A DNA stretch of 64,000 bases from Anastrepha obliqua. Taxonomy: Eukaryota; Arthropoda; Insecta; Diptera; Tephritidae. The translations under genes were made by a program, and so were the position numbers. The stretch's first letter is position 1. Every line of letters begins with the position of its first letter. Under the pieces are notes generated by a model, which searched no databases, was not told the DNA's origin, and was given only the letters and a program-made list of their open reading frames with translations. Location: assembly GCF_027943255.1 (NCBI RefSeq), contig NC_072893.1, positions 101,563,784 to 101,627,783 on the forward strand, in the 5' to 3' direction. Positions 1 through 11,598 of this stretch are shown here, one piece after another.

Positions 1-457
1 CCACTTTTCGTCTCCTGTTACCATTCGCTCCAGAAATGGTTCGATTTCATTTCGTTTCAGGAAAGAATTGCAGATGTTAATTCGGTCCATTAAATTTTTC
101 ACAGACAATTCATGTGATACCCAAACATCGAGCTTCTTTTTGTAACCAGCCTTTTCTAAATGGTTCAAAACCGTTTGATGATGAATGTTTAGTGCCTTGG
201 CGATGTAATGGCAGCTCCTGACCAATCTTTTCCATAATTTCATCGACTTTTTCAACGATAGGTCGACCGGAGCGAGGTGCATCTTTCACATCGAAATTTC
301 CAGAACGGAAGCGAGCGAACCATTGTTGTGCTACACGAACTGATACAGCATCGTCTCCGTAAACTTCACAAATTTCATTGGTGGCTTGCGTGGCATTATT
401 CCATTTTTTATACAAAAATTTCAAAATATATCGAATTTCTTCATTATTTTCACTCAT
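1..457 (-). pseudogene. mariner transposase, N-terminal part, frameshifted, cut by window edge
   Basis: The reverse strand from 457 encodes the helix-turn-helix DNA-binding half of a mariner-family transposase. It starts MSENNEEIRYILKFLYKKW and has the typical QQWFARFRSGNFDVKD and RSGRP linker motifs. The frame breaks near 150-200. After the break another frame continues with WVSHELSVKNLMDRINIC and reaches the first catalytic motif GDEKW at positions 1-20. The remaining catalytic domain lies outside the window. The start is the first ATG of the HTH-coding frame. The motif order matches mariner transposases of about 340-350 residues. I could not find a convincing terminal repeat to the right, although it should lie within about 200 bp of 457. 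Because of the frameshift this copy cannot make a full protein. Confidence 0.85.
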
Positions 458-2097
458 TTTTGAACAGCTATAACTTTTTTTAACTTTTCCGAATTTAAGT
501 TTTTTTTGGTTAAATCAAGCTTAAAATGTCACCTTTCTAACACCATATGATATGACACAATGTGATTGGTAGCTCTGGAGTTACTCCAACGACATCTATT
601 GACAAAATACGAAAAGACTTTTTCGACTACCCAATATATTTTTACCCTTTAAAACTTACGATTTATAACAATACGATTACTACAATTAACTACCCCCTTG
701 TGAATTCCCCAATATTAAGCGAACAAATAGGAGTTTTTCTCAAAGTTCCACAAATTTCTTTTCAGATTTATACGAAAAATGTTGAATTACTATATTCTAG
801 TAGATACACCACTTGCCTGGGAGCGCCGTCAGTGATTTCTGAAAATATACCGACCTCCTCAAAAGGAAGGATGCTTGCTTGATATGCTTTTCGGTATATG
901 AACTGTTGGACAACGCAGCACTAGCTTTAGAACCCTTGCTAAATAGACAAACCGATCGGCACCTACTACTTTTCGTCGACAAGGCAGCTGCATATGTCAT
1001 GCCATGTCTTACGGATGTGCAAAATGATTCTGAGCTGTTCCAGACTATTAGTTCTATCAACACAGGAAGGATCTCCTCGAGCTATTTAATATCAATATAA
1101 TTTTTCTTGAATTTGATGTTAGAGAGCGTGAAACTTGCTAACAATTTCAACAGCAGTCTCAACATACAGATTCAAAGGATAATCCAGCTGGTTCATGAAG
1201 GCGATATTGTTTTTGTTCAAATAATAAAGGTATACCTTGAATTAGGATGTAGAAAAGTATCTGCTGACAGAATATAAAAATGTTTCACATGTCACTGTTG
1301 ACAGTTAAATACATGAAGTGTGAATAACTTTTACCACTTCGAACTAACAGAACCCACATCAAAAATGTCGAGCGGAGAACATTTGCCAAAGCGAGTTAGC
1401 AATCGATCTTAGAGCACACTCTCGCAGGTTCCCGGGGACGAGTCAAATTAAGACGAGAGGGTAGTACGAGCATTCGAAGAAAAGTTCTATTAAAAATTTC
1501 TGGCTTGTTTGAGAAGTGAAGTATTCGTATTTGTAGGTAGAAAACGAAAGCAAGGGCAGCCGCGAACATAATGGAAGCACCAAATCAAAAAGAACTACAC
1601 TTCGCATGAATAACTGGAAGAACTTTATAAATAAGATAGGCATCAGATGAAGTTTTTCGGTCTTAACTTAAACAGACAAGCTGCTGCAGAGGAACAAGGA
1701 GAATAAAACGTACTTGCGTTAAATCAACACTTCCAGCTATAACTTCGTGTACACCGCTACTCGTTTCTTTAAGTCAAGGAAATAATTCTGAAAATGGGCT
1801 TCCTTTCATTGGAATAAAAATATATTTGAGGTGTTTTTCTTAAGTTTACGTCCGCTATGTGTGCAGAAATTTCTCTGTACCAAACACGCACAAGCCGTAA
1901 GTACCGAAATTGGTTTGGTGCGGACTGTAGCTGTACTTGCTGAAAATGTGCCCTTTATTCCTTTTCACTACTCATGATATAGCCGGAAAATCATTTGTCG
2001 TTATGTTTGCTCGATGAAATGCGTTCGTATAAAAGCTAAAACAATTAGCACAGTACAATCTAAAAATATTGACGAACCTTCAGTATCCCCCGCTATG
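458..2097. other. No recognisable gene
   Basis: Short open frames exist on both strands (for example 562-882 and 879-1100 on the plus strand) but none resembles a known family or has coherent coding character. The first 100-200 bp probably include the 5' UTR and terminal repeat of the mariner at the left edge. Confidence 0.4.
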
Positions 2098-2180
2098 ACT
2101 GCCAGAGCCGAATGGCTTGCGCGTGACTACAATTTGGTTGGTCCCGAGCTTGAGATCTGCTGTGAGTATGAAACACGAAA
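2098..2180 (+). repeat. Degenerate tRNA-derived SINE head
   Basis: The stretch containing AGCCGAATGGCTTGCGCGTG resembles the 5' tRNA-like part of the SINE at 18633 (AGCCGAATGGGTTGGTGCGT) and the one at 55909. It would correspond to the A-box region of the internal RNA polymerase III promoter. The downstream part is too diverged to align by eye, so this is a tentative call. Confidence 0.4.
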
Positions 2181-2369
2181 AGATATACAAATCGTTTTGA
2201 AAATATTGGCCACCGATCGGCAGACATTTCAAAGTACATTTCTGCCATTAAAAAATCTTCATGTAAAAACCATCCCAAAATGGAGGAGAGGCTCATCAAA
2301 ACATCTAACAAAGGGTGTACGCGTCCAATATACATATAATACATATCTAAGTATACACATACGTACATA

Positions 2370-3294
<925 letters not shown>

Positions 3295-3296
3295 TA

Positions 3297-5149
3297 TGTA
3301 TATACATACTGCGTTAGATAACTGTACCACAAGGACTTATTGGCAAATTTTGAGAATAAATTTATAACTCATTTAATATAATAATTTTTTGTATGAAATT
3401 ATGATTCATTTTCCCACGAAAAGCATAAAGTCCCAGTCTCCAATTTTGTGAAAATTAAAAAAAAGTCAACATATTTTCACAAAAATTTCACAATCTTTAA
3501 TCGGAATTTTTATCAAAGTTATTGTTCTGCCATATATGCAAGTTTCAAGAGGCACAAAAATCGCCGTGAATTGTGAAATTTGTTTTTGCCTTAAATTTGT
3601 ATTATACAATGCACGTATTTTTTATGTAATATCTACCCTTGCTCATAAAATTTTGAAAATTATCCTTGAATTCCCATGGAAAAATGTACTTCTCAATAAA
3701 CTAGGTAAAAAATATTTAGATATCGATATTATTTAATCTTCTCTTTTAAACTCCTTCACAAATATCCAAAAAATAAAACCCCTGGCTTTATTTAAAAAAT
3801 AATGTTTAACTATATTTTATACTTATAGATAGGTTCCCATAAAGCCACAATAAAATTAGGGATAGCTTTCAGAAGAACAAAGAAAATATAATATATTACT
3901 CATGTATATATTGTATGTATATATAAAAATGCATGTAAATATATATATCCAGTCACTGTACAATGCAAGGCAGGATGAAAATGCTGTGGGAAATTCGCAC
4001 AAAATAGTAGTGTTGTGCAAAGTAAACTAGATTATTTGATTCGTAATTTGTGCGAAGAGAACATATCCTTGTGCGATGAGCCGAGCAGTTTATAAGGTTT
4101 GATGGATCACTTCAATTACTAGGGCAATGCTTACGAGTATTTTGGCTAAGGGCAATGAGTATATATGGGTTTTTAATTAATGGTTTAATTCTAATGAAAT
4201 ATATAAAATAGTAAATTTTTCACGTACATCTCTAAATGTCTTTGGTATCTTTACTTCCTAGAACTAGTCGTTCATCTTCAAGCGGAAAAATATTGGCTAA
4301 ATATTGACGTTATCAACACCTTTGTGAAGCGCTAAAAAGCCAAGTTGTTTACTTAAGAGCCATATGTAAAAATTATGAATAAATATCTGTCGTGTAAAGT
4401 GGCAGTACGGGTAAAATTTAAAAGTTTTTTCACAGATTTTTCGTTTTTTCAGTGGTCTCTTGCCCTAGATTTCGAACAAATAACTAAAAATTCAATGCAA
4501 AACCAGCTTGGAGTTTATGTATACATATGTGTTTCAAAATCAATGTTCTGCGTTACCATCTGGACTTATTCACAGAACATTATATGTTATGGCGAAATGC
4601 ACCCGGAGGTGTGCCATTGTCCTGGAACGAGTGATTGCTGGTAAAATTTGTTTTCATGATTTTTATTTCGGTTGGGTTACATCGATGCCGTAAATCTGTT
4701 AATATAGATATAAAAAAGTTGGCGTGCTCTGGATATTACACCGTTTTATGACTTAACTCTTTTTTTAAATTTAAAGGCAACACATGTATACTTGCTTGTG
4801 TGTGTAAGCAATAAGCCGATATTCAAATGTCATGTTGGGTTTACAATGCATACGAGTACATAATTATAAGCAATAATGTATATGCAAATCTTATATTTTG
4901 AGTTCAACGTGGTCGGGTTTCGAACTATGAATCGTTCCTTACGCTTCTAATGTTTAAAATTCAAAATTCTAAGTTGCTTTTGTCGTGGTGGCTTTGAGCC
5001 GTAATGGGTTTAGGAACAAGTGTTCGTAAATGAATTAACTAAAAATATGTTATCTCTGAAGTCAACTAAATAAGAAAAGATGCCCCATTACTTTTCGTAT
5101 GAAGACAGTATTATTTGATCTATATCTATTAATTTAAAATTCGATTAAT
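3297..5149. other. No recognisable gene
   Basis: AT-rich, with short chance open frames only (3536-3736, 4375-4693). No terminal repeats or RNA genes were seen. Confidence 0.4.
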
Positions 5150-5576
5150 ACAAATTTCAAAGTATTTTCAATAAGTTTTTTATTACGTTTTATATTATTT
5201 TTATGTTATTTTGTTATATTTCTTAAAATTTCTTTAATTTTTCATTTTGTTTTATTTATTTTTTTTTAGCCTTTATTTTATTTCATTTTACTTTATTATA
5301 TATTTTTTTCTTATTTAATTTTTTTTTTTACTTGTGTTTTTATTTTATTTTACTGTATTTTAAATTATTTAATTCATTCTATTTTATTGTATAATTTTTG
5401 TTTCAATTTTTATTTTATTTATATTTTTTATTGTTTATTTATTTTACTTACATTTTGCTTTGTATTATTTTATCTTAGCTTATATTTTTTGATTTAATTC
5501 ATTATATTTAATTGTATAATCTTAATTTTAATTTTTATTTTTTATTGGTTTTATTTTAATTTATTTTATTTTATTA
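5150..5576. repeat. TTTTA-rich low-complexity tract with repeated core
   Basis: Imperfect TTTTA/TTTAT pentanucleotide runs. Embedded in them is a less simple core, GATTTAATTCATTATATTTA followed by ATTGTATAATCTT (about 5490-5523). It recurs at about 9021-9053 in the second tract and more diverged near 5360-5400. The tract runs directly into the TA at the left end of the 5577 mariner. Confidence 0.8.
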
Positions 5577-6826
5577 GGAGGTTGAATTAGTTTTAAAGGT
5601 GGCACACAGATGGCGCTATTTATCACTTTATCGCGTTGGCAATACTGAATATATATTCATGACAAAGCCTCATCCCTAGGCTTTGTTTATCAGTATCTGT
5701 CATTTCGCTGAAGTATAAACAACGCAGTGTTTTCGTGCTCCGAGTATGTCAACTTTCGTGCCGTCGAAACGCAATTTGCGGGAAGCTTTGCTTTTCTGCT
5801 TCAATTTGAAAAAAAATACAGCCCAAGCCCGTGAATTGCTGCAGGAGGCCTACCCAGACCATACTCCGTCGATTTCAACATGTGAGTACTGGTTTCGACG
5901 ATTCAAAAGTGGTGATTTTCACACCGAAGACAAGGAGCGTCTTGGCCAGCCCAAAAAGTTCGAGGGCGCGGAATTGGGGGAATTGGTAAACGAGGACTCG
6001 TGCCAAACCCAAGAAGAGCTTGCTGCATCATTGGGCGTTGATAAATCAACCGTTTGCAAGCGTCTAAAAGCGATGGGAATGATCCAAAAGCAAGGACATT
6101 GGGTCCCGTACGAGTTGAAGCTGCGCGACGTCGAACGGCGATTTTTTACGTGCGAATTGCTGATCGAGCGACAAAATCGGAAGGGTTTTTTGCATCGGGT
6201 GGTGACTGGCGACGAAAAATGGATCCACTACGAAAACCCAAAACGCAAAAAATCATGGGGTTTGCCCGGCCACGCATCAACGTCGACGGCCAAGCAGAAT
6301 ATTCACGGCAAGAAAATCATGCTCTGCATTTGGTGGGATCAGGTCGCCGTCGTATATTTTGAGCTGCTCCAACCGGGCGAAACAATCACGGGGGATCGTT
6401 ACCGACTGCAATTGATGCGTTTAAGCCGGGCATTGAAAGAAAAGGTTATTTTGCAACATGACAACGCTCGACCGCATGTTGCTCAACCTGTCAAAAAATA
6501 CCTTGGAACGCTTGGCTGGGAAGTGTTACCCCACCCGCCGTATAGTCCAGACATAGCTCCCTCCGATTATCATTTGTTCCGGCATATGAGTCTCGATTTG
6601 GCGGACCAGCGGTTCTCCTCGTACGAGGCTACCAAAATATGGGTTGAGTCATGGATAGCCAAGCAGCGGCCAGAATTTTGGAGAAACGGCATCCGGAAAT
6701 TGCCCGAAAGATGGGCGAAAGTTGTAGCTAGCGATGGCCAATACTTCGAATAAAATATTTTGTACCGTTTTTTCACAATAAAGCCCCAAATCTTCGAAAA
6801 AAACCTTTAAAACTAATTCAACGTCC
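5577..6826 (+). mobile_element. Near-complete mariner (about 1250 bp)
   Basis: Left end GGAGGTTGAATTAGTTTTAA and inverted right end GGACGTTGAATTAGTTTTAA form terminal inverted repeats of about 23-28 bp. TA precedes the left end (5575-5576). The matching dinucleotide on the right (6827-6828) is CA, a likely point change. The element carries one open transposase gene (5746-6753) with about 170 bp of 5' and 70 bp of 3' untranslated sequence, including AATAAAGCC at 6777. Its length equals that of Mos1-class elements less about 30 bp, explained by the deletion noted in the CDS. Confidence 0.92.
5746..6753 (+). CDS. mariner transposase, open, 335 aa, with a 10-residue internal gap
   Basis: Cut-and-paste transposase of the mariner family (mauritiana/Mos1-like). 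An N-terminal double HTH spans about residues 1-115, the WVPYEL linker motif is at 119-124, and the catalytic domain follows. The DD34D residues are visible: D156 in TGDEKW, D239 in LQHDNARPH and D274 in YSPDIAPSDY, with 34 residues between the last two. Compared with the related transposase at 50932-51973 it lacks ten residues: RALKEK joins directly to VILQHDN where the relative has RPQYADRHDK in between. Adding ten gives 345, the length of Mos1, whose triad is D156/D249/D284. The loss is in frame just before the second Asp, so the frame stays open but activity is doubtful. The start is the first ATG, matching the usual MSxFVP N-terminus. Confidence 0.93.
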   Translation: MSTFVPSKRNLREALLFCFNLKKNTAQARELLQEAYPDHTPSISTCEYWFRRFKSGDFHTEDKERLGQPKKFEGAELGELVNEDSCQTQEELAASLGVDKSTVCKRLKAMGMIQKQGHWVPYELKLRDVERRFFTCELLIERQNRKGFLHRVVTGDEKWIHYENPKRKKSWGLPGHASTSTAKQNIHGKKIMLCIWWDQVAVVYFELLQPGETITGDRYRLQLMRLSRALKEKVILQHDNARPHVAQPVKKYLGTLGWEVLPHPPYSPDIAPSDYHLFRHMSLDLADQRFSSYEATKIWVESWIAKQRPEFWRNGIRKLPERWAKVVASDGQYFE

Positions 6827-6835
6827 CAATAATAT

Positions 6836-6972
6836 ACTTTATGTTATTTTATTTTATTTAATTTTGTTTTGTTTTGTTTTATTTCATTTTGTTTTATTTC
6901 ATTTTATTTTATTTTACTTTATTTTATTTTATTTTATTTTATTTTATTTTTTTTTTTTTATAATTTTTTTTT
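6836..6972. repeat. TTTTA-type microsatellite tract
   Basis: A run of (T)TTTTA/TTTTG pentamers ending in a T-rich segment. It lies at the 3' side (minus-strand sense) of the LINE fragment that begins at 6973 and reads as a TAAAA-type tail in that orientation. Confidence 0.8.
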
Positions 6973-7374
6973 TGAGCTTAATCCATCTCGGCTACTGCCG
7001 GATATTACACATCTCGTATTAAATTTTCATGGGATTGTGCTCTGGTGGGGCGTAGTGCAAGTTCTACGCCCATGCGATTGCTATTGCTTAAATATTTAAA
7101 AATCTACGAACTATTGCACAAGAAGTGTTGGCAGTCATACTTCTTCAAATTTTTGGTTAGTTGCTTAGACACTAATCCAGTGGACGATATAATTATTGGA
7201 ATTATATTCACTTCCCTCGCTTTGTACATCCGTTTTAGTTTTATGGCCAAAGCTTCATACTTTTATATTTTGGTGGAGTATGTGCTTTGGATGTTGCGAT
7301 TAAGAGGCACCGCTATATCAATTACCTCGATTGTTTTACTTATCTTGTCGAACAAGATGATGCCAGGTTTTATT
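6973..7374 (-). pseudogene. R2/R4-like non-LTR retrotransposon C-terminus, copy A
   Basis: On the minus strand from 7374 the frame reads KPGIILFDKISKTIEVIDIA, VPLNRNIQSTYSTKI, a stop, then KYEALAIKLKRMYKA and IIISSTGLVSKQLTKNLKKY before ending at a stop near 7100. The PD/G...D...IDIAVP block resembles the restriction-like (PD-D/ExK) endonuclease region at the C-terminus of R2/R4-type LINEs, which nick target DNA to prime reverse transcription. About 100 bp of 3' UTR follows, then the TTTTA tract. One in-frame stop and loss of everything upstream make it a pseudogene. It is a direct repeat of copy B (7509-7750). Confidence 0.7.
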
Positions 7375-7508
7375 TTATTTTTATTTAAATTTTAATTTAA
7401 TTTTATTTTAATTTACTTATTTTATTTTTATTTAAATTTTTATTTCATTTTATTTGAATTTTTTATTTTTATTTGATTTATTTTAATTTAGTTTTATTTG
7501 AAGTCAGT
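7375..7508. repeat. AT-rich tract between the two LINE copies
   Basis: Imperfect TTTTA/TTTAAT runs, in the same position relative to copy B as the 6836-6972 tract is to copy A. Confidence 0.75.
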
Positions 7509-8213
7509 TTAATCTATCTCGGCAATTGACGGAGATTACACGTCAGGGATAAAATTGTGAAGGGATTGTGCTCTGATGGGGCATAGTCCAAGTTGAACGC
7601 CCATGCGATTGATTTGATAATACTCGTATAATTCAAAATCATTTGATATTTTAGTGGAGTATGCGCTTTGGATGTTGCGATTAAGAGGCACCGCTATATA
7701 AATTACCTCGATTGTTTTATTTGCCTCGTCGAACAAGATGATGTCAGGTTTGTTTTCAAATGCTGTTTAATTTGTGGATATAAATCTGCCAGTACAGTTT
7801 AAAATTTGCACTCTCCAATATTGCCTTTTGTTCATATCTAAAATACAACACTTCTTCTTGTAAGAGACCGTGTTTTATCGCAAGTTGTTGGTGGAGGATC
7901 TTCGCTAAATTGTTATGTCTCATAACATATTCACGGGCGGCAAGTACGCTACATCCAGCAATTACATGGTCAATTGCTTCACCATAAATGCCGCACCTTC
8001 TGCACCTTTCTTCTATTACCTCGCCATATATCGACTTTCGGAAATTTCTTGTTGGAATAACTCGGTCCTGCTATCTATTGCGAAACCTTCAATTTCAGAA
8101 AATAATTTTCCTCTTTTCAACCATAAATTGGATGATTGTGCGTCTATCCATTCCATTTCAAGGTCATGGGGATGAACACCGTGTATTGTTTTTGCCTTCC
8201 ATGCTGCGATCAT
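7509..8213 (-). pseudogene. R2/R4-like non-LTR retrotransposon C-terminus, copy B
   Basis: The minus strand from 8213 encodes WKAKTIHGVHPHDLEMEWID, SSNLWLKRGKLFSEIEGFAI, then a CCHC-type motif CRRCGIYGEAIDHVIAGC (C-x2-C, His, Cys) and AAREYVMRHNNLAKILHQQL. After a frameshift comes PDIILFDEANKTIEVIYIAV. This order (WLxxGxL...EGF, CCHC zinc knuckle, then PD...D endonuclease-like block) is characteristic of C-terminal regions of LINEs with a restriction-like endonuclease. Frameshifts near 7750 and 8030, and a deletion relative to copy A, disable it. The reverse transcriptase domain is absent. Its 3' end again runs into an AT-rich pentamer tract. Confidence 0.75.
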
Positions 8214-8376
8214 TTTTGTTGGGATTTAACCCCCTCAGGTACTGGGAAGTCATGCTCCATCAAACTATCTAGCCACTATCTGCCAAAGCGAAACTTAAAT
8301 AGATGAGGCTCGCTGCTAAGAAAATATGTACGTAGTTTCGATGTTTGCGAAAAATGTAGACGCGCTAATAGGTCTA

Positions 8377-8896
8377 TGAATAAGTTCATGCGGTTTTTTT
8401 TCGAAATTTGAATTTCGGATCATTCCCATGGCTTTTAAACGTTTGGAAATGGTTGATTGATCAACTCCCAAAGTTTTTGCAACCTCTTCTTGCGTTTGAG
8501 CCGGATCTTGATCGAGCAATTCCTCCAATTCGGTATCCATGAACTTTGGCGGCGCGGCCAAAATCACCACTTTTAAAGCGTGCAAACCACTTCTGGCACG
8601 TTCGCTCAGCTAGAGCATGCTCACCATAAACTTCCACCAAGATACGATGACTTTCGGCTGCTTTTTTCTTCATATTAAAATAATGAAGAAGAATTCCCCG
8701 CAAAAACACATTATTTGGCACGAAATTCGACATTTTCAAGTGTGGTAAAAATATTGTTGTTTACGCTTCAAATAAAAAACTTATACTGACGTTTGTGCCT
8801 TACGACAGTAGCTCTCCAATGAATGTTTGGAAATGTGGATCGATGGAATAATAATCAAGTTACGCCATCTGTTGTAATACCGCACGAACTTATCCA
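8377..8896 (-). mobile_element. 520-bp deletion derivative of the 50868-52136 mariner
   Basis: Ends read TGAATAAGTTCATGCGGT (left) and TGGATAAGTTCGTGCGGT (inverted right), flanked by TA at 8375-8376 and 8897-8898. The sequence is nearly identical to the longer copy at 50868-52136 apart from two internal deletions. One of about 730 bp joins the 3' terminal region to the HTH-coding part near 8410. A smaller one removes about 20-25 bp near 8555. It is a non-autonomous, MITE-sized derivative. Confidence 0.93.
8412..8733 (-). pseudogene. mariner transposase, HTH part only
   Basis: Translation from the ATG at 8733 gives MSNFVPNNVFLRGILLHYFN, KKKAAESHRILVEVYGEHAL and WFARFKSGDF. A frameshifting deletion follows, after which PPKFMDTELEELLDQDPAQT and STISKRLKAMGMIR appear in another frame. 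The whole catalytic domain is deleted. Unlike the longer relative at 50932-51973, this copy keeps the correct frame at its N-terminus, having one base fewer in the GTGTTTTT run. Confidence 0.9.
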
Positions 8897-8918
8897 TACT
8901 TATCCTTCCCCCAACGTT

Positions 8919-9013
8919 TATATTTTATTTTATTTTATTCTATTTTATTTTATTTTATTTTATTTTATTTTATTTTATTTTATTTTATTTTATTTTATTT
9001 TATTTTATTTTAC
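8919..9013. repeat. Pure (TTTTA)n microsatellite, about 19 units
   Basis: Almost uninterrupted TTTTA (ATTTT) pentamers with one TTCTA variant at about 8938-8942. It starts 22 bp beyond the right end of the 8377-8896 mariner. Confidence 0.95.
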
Positions 9014-9310
9014 ATTATTTGATTTAATTCATTAAGTTTAATTGTATAATCTTTAGTTTATTTTCTCTTAATCTTTTCTTAATTTTTTATTTTTATTTTA
9101 TTTCATTTCATTTTATTTTATTTTGTTTTTATTCTACACTTAATTTTTTATTTTTTAGTGTTTATTTTGCTTTATTCTATCTGAATTCTTTTTTTTTTAT
9201 TTTTTTTATTGCTTATTTATTTTATTGAATTTTTATGTTTTTATTTAATTTTATTCTGTCGTAATGTATTTAATTTAATTTAATTTAATTTTATTTCGTT
9301 TTATTTGGCT
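9014..9310. repeat. Degenerate TTTTA-rich tract
   Basis: Continues the microsatellite in decayed form and includes the shared core GATTTAATTCATTAAGTTTA followed by ATTGTATAATCTT, also present at about 5490-5523. Confidence 0.75.
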
Positions 9311-11395
9311 TTCTAAATATTTAGTATGTAATAATTTGGAAAAAACTGCATTTACTTCCTGCAAGGTGGTTGAATTCACTTTTCTTTGATATTGAAAGAA
9401 CAGCAGTTCCTGGGTATTCCTTGTTCATGGTGAACGATAAATATTTAATTTATTTTGGCACTTCTGACGAATTTTTATTGACATAGAAAATTTCATTAGC
9501 GGAGCTTAATAGTACAATCAGTACAATCACGTGTATTCAATTATTTAAGTCACTTCACACTTGGAATTAAACTCGTATATCCGCTTGATTTGTAATATTT
9601 CCCAAAGCATTTCTCACATAAATCTCACTTGCTACTCTGTGCATCTGCTGCTTTTCACTTTTGTATCTTTATTTTCATTCGACCATTTTATGCCGTTTCA
9701 CTTCATTGTTATTCATAACCTTTTTTTCCAAATATATAACAAAATACCACACATAACCGCTTTATTGCTTGTATATCCGGCATCAAGAGGAAGACATGCT
9801 TGGGTATAACCATCTGGGCGGATGAGGTGTTTTCTGATGTTTTGTATACGACGTGTATGTTCTGAGTGGCTTCCGCCTTTTGACAGTTAACTTTTTATGA
9901 CCGACAACGGCCCTTCATACATATAAGTACATGTAGAAGGGAACTTTCTATACGTGCCGAAGTATTATCCGCGTTTACTCGCACGAACATCTTCAGAAAC
10001 AGGAACAAACTGTTGGCACAAAACCACATCTGTATACAGCATCCCTTAGTCTAGTTAAGTCAAACCAAACTTACCACAGTGTTGACTAAGTGGTGGGCCG
10101 GACAAATTCAACTTGTTTTTATCACTCGTTTGCGAACGTCATTGAGTGAGTATTGTTGAGTACTTTAAGGGTTGGATGGCGAGCGAACACTCGACAGACG
10201 CCTGTTATACAATAGTACTGAAAAACAATTCGGACTGAAAAGAGCAACGGAGTGTACATATATACATATGTGTGCTCCAAGTTATTTAAATAGACGCTGT
10301 TATTCTACGTTCCGTACTTCTTTGCGTCCTTTTTTGCGTAAATGTCTTTATTCTATAAATTTTTTTACACGCTATACCTATGCGATTTTTGGTCTATTTT
10401 AAGGGTACATGTGCTTGGATGGTTTTGAATAGTTTTCCTAATAAAATAATAAAAAAATTTATTATTTTTAGGCTTGTGTTATAATTATTATATATATATA
10501 AATTAGGGGGTAAATTTGAAGAGTTACTATATTAATATATATTACAATATTTTTTTTTGCATAATCTTAATAATAGTTTAAATTATAAGTATAATATAAT
10601 ATTTTCAAATATGCATTTTTTAGAACTAATTCTTATATAATGGGTATAATGGAGTAGTAGTGAACAAAGTCGGATATTCAATTCTTAATAATTGGCAACG
10701 AATTACTGGTCCATTGGTTGGCTGATCTTCCTGCAAAACCTTCAAGTTCAAAGTAGTTTCGCAGAAGTGTGTTTCACAGTGTTGTACTATGTACATTTTA
10801 TTAGTTTCTGAATATTTCACTAAATGCTTTTTTACTACAGTATCTAGAAGTATATTTCGTTCGATAAACGTATGTAATGCAGACGTTTTCTCATCCACAC
10901 TTGCTGATAACCAAAAAAAAAAAAATTAATGCAACGGTTTTCATGTAAAAGCATGCACATTTTGTAAAAATATAAAATCACATTGATTGTTTTTAAAACA
11001 CAAAATTTTGATTAAATATATAAATCACAATATTATTGTTTTCATATCACTAACTTAAAAGAAATTTACTTTTATAAATTAATTCATCTTGGGTCGGTAT
11101 TTAGACAACAGTGATTAATCACTATTACCAATAATAGACTCTAGCCTCTGCTAATGACGTGTAAATAGTACAAATATTCATATGAACATGTAAATCCAAT
11201 ACAAGGACATGCAGTAGACGCCCTGACAATTGTTATAGGGTAAGTACAAATTATTTCTTAGGAAAGCGCAGAAAAGATGAAGCTCCATTTCTTTATGTGC
11301 TATTTCGAAAACTCTTTGGCCCCAGTGCAATAACCGAAGGACTCAGAAAGTCCTTTGGATTCATCGCCATTCAATTTCCAAGCTCGTAGCTGTGT
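9311..11395. other. No recognisable gene
   Basis: AT-rich. Short frames at 9561-9809, 10172-10402 (plus) and 10626-10898 (minus) do not resemble any family I know. No structured RNA or terminal repeats were identified. Confidence 0.4.
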
Positions 11396-11598
11396 CTACC
11401 ATTTAACCCCCATTGTAGAAGCTGTGGGGACCTTTCAGAGAAAGATACTGTTGAGCACTTTCTCTGTAAATGTCCGGACATGGGAGCTAGACGATTAACG
11501 TCACGGGGTGCTCTTTTCTATCACAGCCTGGGGCAGTGCGCCAATCTAAATCCCATCAATCTTCTCCATTATATCAACAGCTTTGGCTGGCTGTAGAT
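11396..11598 (+). pseudogene. C-terminal zinc-finger relic of a LINE ORF2
   Basis: The plus strand reads FNPHCRSCGDLSEKDTVEHF, LCKCPDMGARR and ends NLLHYINSFGWL with a stop at 11596-11598. The C-x2-C...H-x4-C arrangement (CRSCGD...EHFLCKC) is the gag-like zinc finger at the C-terminus of ORF2 proteins in the Jockey/I/R1 group of non-LTR retrotransposons, where it follows the reverse transcriptase and any RNase H domain. A stop just upstream (11381-11383) and the absence of the RT show that only the 3' tip survives, as expected of a heavily 5'-truncated or decayed insertion. Confidence 0.75.

Noticed and set aside
5150..9310. TTTTA tracts as a CRISPR array or structured satellite
   Set aside because: They are simple pentanucleotide runs without spacers, and the window is eukaryotic.
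10626..10898. 90-codon minus-strand ORF as a host gene
   Set aside because: No domain, homologue or splice context was recognised; its length is within chance for AT-rich DNA.
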